A stretch of DNA of 37,662 nucleotides from assembly GCF_913776565.1 (NCBI RefSeq), contig NZ_CAJYPF010000031.1:1-37662 (forward strand), in the 5' to 3' direction. Position numbers and translations under genes: made by a program. The stretch comes from an uncultured Microbacterium sp. GTDB lineage: Bacteria > Actinomycetota > Actinomycetes > Actinomycetales > Microbacteriaceae. This document shows positions 28,174 to 37,118 of this stretch, one piece after another. Every line of letters starts with the position of its first letter. Position 1 is the stretch's first letter. The notes under the pieces are model-generated. The model worked only from the letters and a program-made list of their open reading frames with translations. It was not told the origin of the DNA and made no database searches.

Positions 28174-28277
28174 TATCCCCGGTGGGGTCAGGAAAGACGG
28201 AAGGCCCGCTCGAGCGGCGGCTACGCTGGTGCGGTTGCCGCCCGCGAGGCGGTGCACAGCGCAGACGAGGGGGAGCG

Positions 28278-29642
28278 GTGAGCGCGGAGGTCACGCAAGG
28301 GCGGCGCGTCGCCCTGATCGACGGCGAATCCCGCTTCGATCTGGTGGTTCCCCTGCACGCTCGCGTCGACGACGTCCTGCGCGCGGCGGGTGCGGCGATG
28401 CAGCCGGGTGCCCGGGTGGTCGGTATCGCCGGTCGCGAGGTCCCCCGCCCCACGGCGATGTCGGCCCTCGAAGACGGCGTCGTCCTCGTCGTTGTGGATC
28501 CCTCGGTCGTTCCGCCTGGGGAGGAGGGGCGCGCGGCGATCGCTCGCGCCGCGACGCGCGTCTCGGCCGCGTGGGCGGTCCTGGCGGCGGGGGGTGGCAT
28601 CCTGGCCCTCATCCGTGGGCTCGGGGGCGAAACCCTGCCCGTGCAGGTGCGCGTGATCGTCGGCGCGGTGGCGCTGGTCGGGGCCCTTCTCGCCGCGATC
28701 GCGGTCGGGTTGCGCGCCCGCCCCCGCACGGCGACGCTCGCCCCGGTCGTCGGCGTGGTCGCCCTCGCCTTCGGCGGGGGGACGGCCGTCGTGCCCGACC
28801 TGCCGGCCTCGACGACGCTCGTCGCCGTCTTCACGGGTTTGCTGGCGTCCGCGGTGGTCGCGGGCGTCCTCGGCGTCGTGGGCCTCACCGACGCCCTGCG
28901 CGCCCAGAGCCGCACGGCCGCGATCATCGCCGCGGTCCTCGCCGCGATCTGGGGAGTGGCCCTGCTGCTGCACCTCGACCCCTCCGCGCCGGCCGCCGTG
29001 ACGCTGGGTCTGGTCCCGGTCGCGCAGCGCGTGCTGCAGTCGAGCCTCGTCGACGTCGCTCCCGGCACGTTCATCGACTACGACCGTTTCCAGAGCACCC
29101 GGTGGACGGTGCGCCAGGCCGTCCCCGACGAGGTGCGCACGATCGAGGCCGACGACGCCGACGCGCTCGTGGCGCGCTCGACCGCCCGTCTCAGCGTCGG
29201 GACGGTGCTGCTCGTGGCCGCGGGCTCCGCGAGCGCGTTCGTCGCGATCCCGACGTTCGCGGGCGACGGCCCCGTCGTCCTCGGCGGGCGGATCGCCCTG
29301 GCATCCGCCGTCGTCCTGTCTCTGCTGCTGAGTTCGCGGCGCAGTACCGTCCCGTTCCTGCGGTGGGTCGCCCGCGCCGGGGCGGTCGCGGTGGTGGCCG
29401 CCGCGGTGACCGCTCTGCTGCCGGTGTTCACGCCCGACCTGCTCGTGCTCGTGGCCGGTCTGCTCCTGCTCGGAGGGCTGGGGACGGCGCTGCTGGTGGT
29501 CCCGGTGGGGCGGGGGCTGCGCTCGCTCGGGTGGTCGCGCACGGGCGACGTCTTCGAGGCGCTCGCGACGGCTCTGTCGCTCCCGGCTGGCCTGCTCGCC
29601 GCCGGGGCGATCGAGATCGCGCGTGCGATGATGGCGACATGA
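28278..29642 (+). CDS. second EccD-like T7SS integral membrane protein
   Basis: GTG start preceded by GGGAG; ubiquitin-like N-terminal region (VALIDGESRFDLVVPLHARVDDVLRAAG) and about 11 TM segments; in the eccC operon. Confidence 0.75.
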   Translation: MSAEVTQGRRVALIDGESRFDLVVPLHARVDDVLRAAGAAMQPGARVVGIAGREVPRPTAMSALEDGVVLVVVDPSVVPPGEEGRAAIARAATRVSAAWAVLAAGGGILALIRGLGGETLPVQVRVIVGAVALVGALLAAIAVGLRARPRTATLAPVVGVVALAFGGGTAVVPDLPASTTLVAVFTGLLASAVVAGVLGVVGLTDALRAQSRTAAIIAAVLAAIWGVALLLHLDPSAPAAVTLGLVPVAQRVLQSSLVDVAPGTFIDYDRFQSTRWTVRQAVPDEVRTIEADDADALVARSTARLSVGTVLLVAAGSASAFVAIPTFAGDGPVVLGGRIALASAVVLSLLLSSRRSTVPFLRWVARAGAVAVVAAAVTALLPVFTPDLLVLVAGLLLLGGLGTALLVVPVGRGLRSLGWSRTGDVFEALATALSLPAGLLAAGAIEIARAMMAT

Positions 29643-30613
29643 CGCAGACGCCGCCGTTCGGCGCGCCCGCGACCGTGGGGGTGCGCGTGGGAGCCTTCAG
29701 CGTCGACGCGGCCCTGGTCGTCATCGCCGCGGGCGTGGCATCCCTTCTGAGCTCTCCGATCCTGGGGGCGGCGGTCGCCGCCGAGGCGCTGCTGGGTCTG
29801 TGGATCCTGCAGGCGCGACGGGGAGCGACCCCGGGCGCCCTGCTGTTCGGTCTGCGCGCGTCCCGCGTCGAGGCTCCGATGGTCCCGGGAGCCGGTCGGG
29901 CCTTCGTGCGCGGGGGACTGGTCGTGCTCGGCGGGCTGATCCTCGTGGCCGGTGCGTGGGTGGTGGTGGCCTCGGCGGCCTTCGACCGCTCCGGACGGCG
30001 CCGCTCGTGGGCCGACCGCGCCGCCGGAACCGTCCTGCTCGCCGTGCCCCGCAGAACGAGCGGGACGGATGCCGACGCCCCCCGCGCCCTCGCCGAGCCC
30101 ACCGTGCACGCGCGATCCGCGACCCCGCGCGAACCGCTGCGCGTCGACGCCTCCGCCGCCGCCCTCCCCGACGCCCCGGCGTGGGGCGAGCCGCTCGTCG
30201 CCCTCGAGTCCCGGACGGTGGCCGGGGAGCGCCCCGTCGCCCCCTCGGCCGTCGCATCGGTCGGGGGTGCGCAGCTGCTGATCGTCTTCGACACGGGTCA
30301 GCGCGCGCAGTTCGCCCTGCCCGCGGCGGTGCTCTTCGGCCGCGCGCCCGTCGCCGAGCAGCCCGGCGATGTCGTCGTCGCGGTCGACGACCCCGACCGC
30401 CTCATCTCGAAGACCCACCTGCGGCTCGAGCACGACGGCGACACCGCGTGGGTCATCGACGCCGGCTCGACGAACGGATCCGAGCTCATCGACGACGACG
30501 GTACGGTCCACGTGCTGCGACCGGGCTCGCGCACCCTGCTCGAGGACGGCACGCGCGTGCGCCTCGGCGAACGCATCTTCACCCTCAGCCGCTTGATCGG
30601 AGGTCCGGTGTGA
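29639..30613 (+). CDS. RDD-family membrane domain fused to FHA domain
   Basis: N-terminal RDD-like region GAFSVDAALVVIAAGV...SWADRAAGTVLL; FHA LFGRAPV...LISKTHLRLEHDGDTAWVIDAGSTNGSEL. Confidence 0.85.
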   Translation: MTQTPPFGAPATVGVRVGAFSVDAALVVIAAGVASLLSSPILGAAVAAEALLGLWILQARRGATPGALLFGLRASRVEAPMVPGAGRAFVRGGLVVLGGLILVAGAWVVVASAAFDRSGRRRSWADRAAGTVLLAVPRRTSGTDADAPRALAEPTVHARSATPREPLRVDASAAALPDAPAWGEPLVALESRTVAGERPVAPSAVASVGGAQLLIVFDTGQRAQFALPAAVLFGRAPVAEQPGDVVVAVDDPDRLISKTHLRLEHDGDTAWVIDAGSTNGSELIDDDGTVHVLRPGSRTLLEDGTRVRLGERIFTLSRLIGGPV

Positions 30614-33600
30614 GCACGGGTCCGCGCATCGCCCCGCCCTCTCTCCCCGACGGCCGGATCGTCGTCCAGCCCCCGCCCGAGCTCGTCCCGAACGAGGGCG
30701 GCAGCGGCATCCTGACCTCGCTCCTGCCGATGCTGGGAAGCGTGGGCGCGATCGTCATGGTGACCATCTCGAACAGCGGTCCGACGGGGTTCCTCATCGG
30801 CGGCATGTTCCTGCTGTCGTCGCTGGGATTCGTCGCGGTCAACGGCTGGCGGCAGCGCGCGCAGCGCAACGCCCAGGTGCTCGGCAACCGCCGGGAGTAC
30901 CTCGCCTACCTGTCCGACCTGCGCGACACGGTGCGCGTCGCCGCGCGCAAGCAGCGTCGCCATGGCGGGTGGATCATGCCCGCGCCCGCCGCCCTGCCGT
31001 TCATCGCCGAGGAGCGCTCGCGCGTGTGGGAGCGCCAGCCCGGCGACCCGACCTTCCTCCTCGCGCGCATCGGCGTGGCCGACCAGCCGCTGAGCCTCAC
31101 CCTCGAGGCGCCCGAGCTGCCGCCGCTCGCCCAGCTCGATCCCGTCGCCGCCTCGGCCGCGCACCGCTTCATGCTCACGCACGAGATCCAGCGCGACCTG
31201 CCGCTCGGATTCCCCCTCGCCGACTACGCGCGGATCGAGCTCGTCGGCTCCGACGACGAGGGCGCGCGCAGCCTGGCACGTTCCCTCGTGGCGTCCGCGG
31301 CGACCCTGCACGACCCCGAGGACGTGGTCATCGCGGTGCTCGCGGGGGCTGCGCAGACGCCCGCCTGGGACTGGGTCAAGTGGCTGCCGCACGCGATGTC
31401 GTCGCGCGTGCAGGACCGACTGGGCCCCGCGCGGATGATCGCGGCATCCATCGACGACCTGGTCGACATGCTGCCGCCGCAACTGTCGTCGCGCCCCCGT
31501 TTCAGTCCCGGGGCGGCCGTCACCCCGCACGTGATCCTCGTCGTCGACGGAGTGGATGCCACCACCGGCGGCGCCCTGGCCGGACTCGAGGGCGCGCAGG
31601 GCGTCACCGTCATCGACCTGCCGACGCGCTGGGACGAACTCGACGATCCCGTCGTCGCCCGCGTGGCCCTGCCCGACGCTCCCGCCCCGGCGCCGCGGGG
31701 ACGCCCGAACGCCCCCGCGGCCCCCGCGCTCGCCGAGTTCATCGACGGCGCGGGCCGCGCGCAGAGCTTCGTCCCGGATGCCATGAGCATCGCCGAGGCC
31801 GAGGCGACCGCGCGCCGGCTCATGCCGCTGCGCCCGGCGCCGATGGTCGTCGCGGACGCGCCCACCACCCAGGGGCAGGCGGAGCTGACCGAGCTGCTCG
31901 GTCTTCCCGACGTCCGCGCCGTCGACTTCGATCAGGCGTGGACGCCGCGCCTCGAACGCGACCGCCTGCGCGTTCCCATCGGCCAGCAGCCCTCGGGTGC
32001 GCCGCTGGTGCTGGACCTGAAGGAGTCGGCATCCCAGGGAATGGGTCCGCACGGCGTGATGGTGGGCGCGACCGGATCGGGCAAGTCCGAGGTGCTGCGC
32101 ACCCTGGTGCTGGCGCTCGCGATGACGCACTCGCCCGAGCAGCTCAACTTCGTCCTCGTCGACTTCAAGGGAGGTGCGACCTTCGCCGGCATGGCCGAGA
32201 TGCCGCACGTCTCGGCCGTCATCACCAACCTCGGCAGCGAGCTCGCTCTCGTCGACCGCTTCCAGGACGCACTGCAGGGCGAGGTCGTGCGCCGCCAGGA
32301 ACTGCTGCGCGCGGCGGGCAATTTCGCCAACGTCGGAGAGTACGAGGCCGCCCGCCGCGGGGGTCGGACCGACCTCGCGCCGCTTCCGGCGCTGCTCGTC
32401 GTGGTCGACGAGTTCTCCGAGCTGCTGACGGCCAAGCCCGAGTTCGTCGACAGCTTCCTCAACATCGGCCGCGTCGGCCGCTCGCTCCACGTGCACCTGC
32501 TGCTCGCCTCGCAGCGTCTCGAAGAGGGCAAGCTGCGCGGCCTCGACACCTATCTGTCGTACCGGATCGGTCTGCGCACGTTCTCGGCATCCGAGTCCCG
32601 CACCATCATCGGCACGGCCGACGCCTACACGCTGCCGCAGGAGCCGGGCGTCGGCTTCCTCAAGAGCGACACCGAGAACCTCGTGCAGTTCCGCGCCGCT
32701 TACGTCTCGGGTCGCCCGCGCGGCCTCGCCGGCACGAGCGTCGACAGCCAGGGCGCGGCGATCGCGGGTCCGGCCCGCGTCGAGGTCTTCACCGCCGCGG
32801 CCCAGCCCGACGATGAGGAGGAGCGGACGGATGCCGCGCCCGCGTCGCCCGCGACCCCCGTGGCCGAGAAGCGCTCGACGTTCCAGATCGCGGTCGACCG
32901 CATGAAGGACCGGGGCCCCGAGGCGCACCAGGTGTGGCTGCCGCCGCTGGCCGAGCCCACCCCGCTGGATCAGCTCATGCCCGACCTCGCCGAGGATCCG
33001 GCGCTGGGCCTGGTGTCGAGGCGCTGGAGGGATGCGGGCGCCCTCACCGTGCCGATCGGTGTCGTCGACATCCCGCTCGAGCAGCGCCGCGACCACCTCA
33101 CCGTCTCGCTCGGCGGGGCGGCGGGTCACGTCGCGATCGTCGGGTCGCCGCTGAGCGGCAAGTCGACCCTCGCCCGCACGCTCGTGTCGGCCCTGGCCCT
33201 GACCGGCACGCCTCTCGAGCTGCAGTTCTTCGTGCTCGACTTCGGTGGCGGCGGTTTTACCGCGATGCAGCGCCACCCGCACGTGTCGGGTGTGGCCACG
33301 CGCACCGAGCCCGAGGCGGTGCGCCGCGCGATCGCCGAGGTCGAGGCCGTGCTCGACGCCCGCGAGCAGTACTTCCGCCGCAACGCCGTCGACTCGATGG
33401 ACACCTACCGCTCGCGCCGGCGCGAGGGGCGCCTCGACGACGGCTTCGGCGACGTGTTCCTCATCGTCGACGGCTGGTCGACCCTGCGCAGCGAGTTCGA
33501 GGCGCTCGAGGCGCGCGTGCAGACGATCGCGGCGCGCGGTCTGAGCTTCGGCGTGCACGTGGTGGTCACCGCGAACCGGTGGCTCGAGATCCGCGCGAAC

Positions 33601-34608
33601 CTCAAGGACCTCATCCAGACGCGCCTCGAGCTGCGCCTGGGAGATCCGACCGACTCCGACGTCGATCGCAAGCAGGCCGCGAACGTGCCCGTCGGCCAGC
33701 CCGGCCGCGGTCTGAGCTCGACCTCTCTGCAGATGCTCACGTCGGTGCCGCGCATCGACGGCTCCGACGACCCGGCCACGATCGCCGACGGCGTGACCGA
33801 CATGATCGCCCGCGTCTCGGCCGCGTGGCACGGCCAGCCCGGACCGAAGCTCCGTCTGCTGCCCGAGCTCATCTCGCTCGACGAGGTGCGCGCGCTCGCC
33901 GAGCCCGGCGACCCGCGCATGCTGCTCGGGATCGAAGAGGCGCAGCTGTCGCCCTTCGGCGTCGACCCGCGGACCGAACCGCACCTGTTCGTCTACGGCG
34001 ACTCGGGGATGGGCAAGTCCTCGTTCCTGCGCGCGGTGGCGGAAGAGATCCAGCGCCTCTACACCCCCGCCGAGGCGAAGATCTTCGTGGTCGATTATCG
34101 TCGCGCGCTGCTGGGCGAGATCCCCGACGACTACCTCGGCGCCTACCTCACCTCGCACGACCTGGCCACGGGCGGCATGAACGACCTCGCCCAGTACTTC
34201 TCGACGCGCATCCCCGGTCCCGACGTGACGCCGACGCAGTTGCGCGAGCGCAGCTGGTGGAAGGGGGCCGAGGGGTTCATCCTCGTCGACGACTACGACC
34301 TCGTCGCCACGAGCCAGGGCAATCCGCTGGCGGTGCTGCAGCCGCTGCTCGCGCAGGCCGGCGACCTCGGCCTGCACGTCATCCTGACCCGACGCTCGGG
34401 CGGCGCCAGCCGCGCGGCGTACGACCCGATCATCCAGCGCTTCACCGACCTGGGTGTGACCGGCATCCTCCTCGGCGGCAACCCCGAAGAGGGGGCTCTC
34501 ATCGGCCGGGTCAAGCCCGAGCGGGCGGCGCCCGGGCGCGCGCAGATCGTCAGCCGCGAGCACGGTCTGGTGGCTGCGCAGCTGGCGTTCTCGCCGTCCG
34601 CGCACTGA
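30610..34608 (+). CDS. eccC: type VII secretion FtsK/SpoIIIE ATPase EccC with three ATPase domains
   Basis: Two N-terminal TMs; Walker A motifs GATGSGKSE, GSPLSGKST, GDSGMGKSS; domain 1 DFKGG and LVVVDEFSEL. Confidence 0.95.
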   Translation: MSTGPRIAPPSLPDGRIVVQPPPELVPNEGGSGILTSLLPMLGSVGAIVMVTISNSGPTGFLIGGMFLLSSLGFVAVNGWRQRAQRNAQVLGNRREYLAYLSDLRDTVRVAARKQRRHGGWIMPAPAALPFIAEERSRVWERQPGDPTFLLARIGVADQPLSLTLEAPELPPLAQLDPVAASAAHRFMLTHEIQRDLPLGFPLADYARIELVGSDDEGARSLARSLVASAATLHDPEDVVIAVLAGAAQTPAWDWVKWLPHAMSSRVQDRLGPARMIAASIDDLVDMLPPQLSSRPRFSPGAAVTPHVILVVDGVDATTGGALAGLEGAQGVTVIDLPTRWDELDDPVVARVALPDAPAPAPRGRPNAPAAPALAEFIDGAGRAQSFVPDAMSIAEAEATARRLMPLRPAPMVVADAPTTQGQAELTELLGLPDVRAVDFDQAWTPRLERDRLRVPIGQQPSGAPLVLDLKESASQGMGPHGVMVGATGSGKSEVLRTLVLALAMTHSPEQLNFVLVDFKGGATFAGMAEMPHVSAVITNLGSELALVDRFQDALQGEVVRRQELLRAAGNFANVGEYEAARRGGRTDLAPLPALLVVVDEFSELLTAKPEFVDSFLNIGRVGRSLHVHLLLASQRLEEGKLRGLDTYLSYRIGLRTFSASESRTIIGTADAYTLPQEPGVGFLKSDTENLVQFRAAYVSGRPRGLAGTSVDSQGAAIAGPARVEVFTAAAQPDDEEERTDAAPASPATPVAEKRSTFQIAVDRMKDRGPEAHQVWLPPLAEPTPLDQLMPDLAEDPALGLVSRRWRDAGALTVPIGVVDIPLEQRRDHLTVSLGGAAGHVAIVGSPLSGKSTLARTLVSALALTGTPLELQFFVLDFGGGGFTAMQRHPHVSGVATRTEPEAVRRAIAEVEAVLDAREQYFRRNAVDSMDTYRSRRREGRLDDGFGDVFLIVDGWSTLRSEFEALEARVQTIAARGLSFGVHVVVTANRWLEIRANLKDLIQTRLELRLGDPTDSDVDRKQAANVPVGQPGRGLSSTSLQMLTSVPRIDGSDDPATIADGVTDMIARVSAAWHGQPGPKLRLLPELISLDEVRALAEPGDPRMLLGIEEAQLSPFGVDPRTEPHLFVYGDSGMGKSSFLRAVAEEIQRLYTPAEAKIFVVDYRRALLGEIPDDYLGAYLTSHDLATGGMNDLAQYFSTRIPGPDVTPTQLRERSWWKGAEGFILVDDYDLVATSQGNPLAVLQPLLAQAGDLGLHVILTRRSGGASRAAYDPIIQRFTDLGVTGILLGGNPEEGALIGRVKPERAAPGRAQIVSREHGLVAAQLAFSPSAH

Positions 34609-34623
34609 GTCGCCCCTCCTCCC

Positions 34624-34661
34624 CACCGCCCCGGTTCCGTCCGATGGACACCGGGGCGGTG
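34624..34661 (+). terminator. hairpin between eccC and recQ
   Basis: CACCGCCCCGG (34624-34634) pairs perfectly with CCGGGGCGGTG (34651-34661). Confidence 0.55.
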
Positions 34662-34693
34662 TCGGTGTCGGCGGCCCGGGTTACCGTGGAGGG

Positions 34694-36730
34694 GTGACTC
34701 ATCCCGGCGCCGCCTCCGAGTCGTACGCCGACGCACCGCCCGAGTCGTACGACATCCCCGACGACCCGTACGCGGGAGCCGACTGGGACCCCGACCTCTT
34801 CGCCCCGCCCGAGGATTTCGACGCGCCGCCGCCCCCGGTCGACCCCGCTTCGGCCTTCGCGCGGGCCGCCGTCGCCACCGGTACGGCCCGCGAGCTGCCC
34901 GCCGTGCGCGACTTCACCGGGCACGACCCGCGGGCGGTGCTGCACGAGGTCTACGGTTACGACGCCTTCCGCGGCGATCAGGCCGACATCGTCCAGCACG
35001 TCGTCGACGGCGGGGACGCCGTGGTGCTCATGCCCACCGGTGGGGGCAAGAGCGTCACCTACCAGGTGCCCGCCCTGGTGCGCCCCGGTACCGGGCTGGT
35101 CGTCAGCCCCCTCATCGCCCTCATGCACGATCAGGTCGAGGCGCTCATCGCCAACGGTGTGCGCGCCGGCTACCTCAACTCCACCCAGGCGCCCGCCGAG
35201 CGGCAGGCCGTCGAACAGGCCTATCTCGCCGGCGAGCTCGACCTGCTCTACGTCGCCCCCGAGCGGCTCAACGGGGCGCAGACCCTCGGCCTGCTCTCGC
35301 GCGGCCGGCTCAGCGTGATCGCGATCGACGAGGCGCACTGCGTGTCGCAGTGGGGTCACGACTTCCGACCCGACTATCTCGCCCTCGGCGACCTGGCCGA
35401 CCGCTTCCCCGGGGTGCCGCGTATGGCGCTCACCGCCACGGCCACGCCCGAGACCGCGCGCGAGATCGTCGAGCGCCTGCGGCTGCGCGATGCCCGCGGC
35501 TTCGTGGCCAGCTTCGACCGGCCCAACATCCAGTACCGCATCGACGCCAAGGTCGACCCGCGCCGCCAGCTCGTGCAGTTCATCCGCTCGCAGCCCGAGG
35601 GCTCCGCCGGCATCGTCTACGCCCTCAGCCGCAAAACCGTCGAGCAGACCGCCGCCTACCTGGCGTCGCAGGGGCTCGACGCCCTGCCGTACCACGCCGG
35701 TCTCGACTCCTCGGTGCGCGCGGCGCACCAGTCGCGTTTTCTCCGCGACGACGGCGTCATCATGGTGGCCACGATCGCGTTCGGCATGGGTATCGACAAG
35801 CCCGACGTGCGCTTCGTCGCCCACATCGACCTGCCCAAGTCGGTCGAGGGCTACTACCAAGAGACCGGTCGTGCGGGTCGCGACGGCGATCCCTCGGTGG
35901 TCTGGATGGCCTACGGCCTCGGCGACGTCGTGCAGCAGCGGCGCATGATCGATCAATCGCCGGGCGATCGCTCCTACAAGCTGCGTCTCGGTCAGCACCT
36001 CGACGCCATGCTCGCGTTGTGCGAGACGGTCGGATGCCGGCGGCAGAACCTGCTCGACTACTTCGGCCAGCGCTCCGAGCCGTGCGGCAACTGCGACACG
36101 TGCCTCACGCCGCCCGACACGTGGGACGGCCTGATCGCCGCGCAGAAGCTGCTGTCGACGATCGTGCGTCTGCAGCGCGAGCGCGGCCAGGCCTTCGGCG
36201 CCGGGCACCTGATCGACATCCTGCGCGGCGCCAAGACCGAGCGCATCGCGCAGCAGGGCCACGACCGCCTGAGCACGTACGGACTGGGCGCCGACCTCTC
36301 CCACCAGGATTGGCGCAGCGTCATCCGCCAGCTGCTCGCGCGCGGCATCATCGTGGCCCAGGGCGACTACGGCACCCTCGCGCTGAGTGAGGCATCCGGC
36401 GGTGTCCTGCGCGGCGAGACGCCCGTGCCGCTGCGCCGCGACGCGCTCGGCCGCACGGGCGGCGGGAGCTCGAGCCGGCAGCGCAAATCGAGCGCCGACG
36501 ACGTGGCGCCCGGTGATCGCGACCTGTTCGAGGCGCTCCGCGCCTGGCGCGCCGAGAAGGCGCGGGAGCAGGGCGTGCCCGCTTACATCGTGTTCGGCGA
36601 CGCGACGCTGCGCGCGATCGCCGCAGCCCGCCCGGCGTCGATCGGCGACCTCGACGGCATCACCGGCATCGGCGCCAAGAAGCGCGAGGCCTACGGCGAC
36701 GGCATCCTGACGGTGGTCGCGGCGAACTGA
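34694..36730 (+). CDS. recQ: RecQ family ATP-dependent DNA helicase with HRDC domain
   Basis: FRGDQADIVQHVVDGGDAVVLMPTGGGKSVTYQVPAL; IDEAHCVSQWGHDFRPDY; QETGRAGRDG; zinc region CRRQNLLDYFGQRSEPCGNCDTC; C-terminal HRDC-like helices. Confidence 0.95.
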   Translation: MTHPGAASESYADAPPESYDIPDDPYAGADWDPDLFAPPEDFDAPPPPVDPASAFARAAVATGTARELPAVRDFTGHDPRAVLHEVYGYDAFRGDQADIVQHVVDGGDAVVLMPTGGGKSVTYQVPALVRPGTGLVVSPLIALMHDQVEALIANGVRAGYLNSTQAPAERQAVEQAYLAGELDLLYVAPERLNGAQTLGLLSRGRLSVIAIDEAHCVSQWGHDFRPDYLALGDLADRFPGVPRMALTATATPETAREIVERLRLRDARGFVASFDRPNIQYRIDAKVDPRRQLVQFIRSQPEGSAGIVYALSRKTVEQTAAYLASQGLDALPYHAGLDSSVRAAHQSRFLRDDGVIMVATIAFGMGIDKPDVRFVAHIDLPKSVEGYYQETGRAGRDGDPSVVWMAYGLGDVVQQRRMIDQSPGDRSYKLRLGQHLDAMLALCETVGCRRQNLLDYFGQRSEPCGNCDTCLTPPDTWDGLIAAQKLLSTIVRLQRERGQAFGAGHLIDILRGAKTERIAQQGHDRLSTYGLGADLSHQDWRSVIRQLLARGIIVAQGDYGTLALSEASGGVLRGETPVPLRRDALGRTGGGSSSRQRKSSADDVAPGDRDLFEALRAWRAEKAREQGVPAYIVFGDATLRAIAAARPASIGDLDGITGIGAKKREAYGDGILTVVAAN

Positions 36731-36802
36731 CCCGGGCGGCGGGTCGGCCCGCCGGCCGCCCCGCGCACCGGCCGCGCTCCGCGCCGCCCGCGCTGCGCGC
36801 TG

Positions 36803-36866
36803 CCCGGTCGCTCGCCCGGGTCGCTCGCCCGGGTCGCTCGCGCCGGTGGCTCGCGCCGGTCGCTCG
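36803..36866. repeat. 13-bp minisatellite-like tandem repeat
   Basis: CCCGGTCGCTCG / CCCGGGTCGCTCG x2 / CGCCGGTGGCTCG / CGCCGGTCGCTCG. Confidence 0.8.
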
Positions 36867-36873
36867 GCGTGCC

Positions 36874-36938
36874 GAGACTGCATCCGGCTGACAAATCGGT
36901 TGCAGGATGTCACCGAGTTGTCAGCCGGGTGCAGTCTC
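36874..36938. repeat. 65-bp palindromic dispersed element, copy 2
   Basis: GAGACTGCATCCGGCTGACAAATCGGT (27 nt) - TGCAGGATGTC - ACCGAGTTGTCAGCCGGGTGCAGTCTC; 25/27 arm complementarity. Confidence 0.88.
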
Positions 36939-36979
36939 GCGTCCCCGCGGGGGAGCGCGGGACCGGGCGCGCCGCGGAG

Positions 36980-37019
36980 CGTGCGTGCGCCGAGCCGATC
37001 GGCGCTCAGCGCACGCACG
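36980..37019. repeat. inverted repeat (11-bp perfect arms)
   Basis: CGTGCGTGCGC (36980-36990) / GCGCACGCACG (37009-37019). Confidence 0.7.
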
Positions 37020-37035
37020 GGAATGTTGACCACCC

Positions 37036-37071
37036 ACAACGACCCGGCGCCACGGAGCCCGGCGTCGTTGT
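37036..37071. repeat. inverted repeat (8-bp perfect arms, extendable with a bulge)
   Basis: ACAACGAC (37036-37043) / GTCGTTGT (37064-37071). Confidence 0.55.
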
Positions 37072-37089
37072 CGTCATCGCACAGGATGT

Positions 37090-37118
37090 TTGAGCGGACG
37101 TTGTGGGACACCTACCGT
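37090..37118 (+). promoter_or_regulatory. putative sigma70-type promoter of the acyl-CoA oxidase gene
   Basis: TTGAGC (37090-37095), 17-nt spacer, TACCGT (37113-37118); flanked by inverted repeat GACGTTG (37097-37103) / CAACGTC (37134-37140). Confidence 0.45.

Noticed and set aside
23550-30613. Toxin-antitoxin or LXG-type polymorphic toxin locus
   Set aside because: No LXG, nuclease, ADP-ribosyltransferase or immunity-type gene seen; small proteins are WXG100-like
30298-34626. 1442-aa minus-strand ORF antisense to eccC
   Set aside because: High GC gives long stop-free antisense frames; composition is Arg/Gly/Asp/His-rich with no family motif, while the + strand frame is a clear EccC
34550-37111. 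853-aa minus-strand ORF across recQ and the palindromic element
   Set aside because: Antisense of recQ; it merely reads through the 65-bp palindrome
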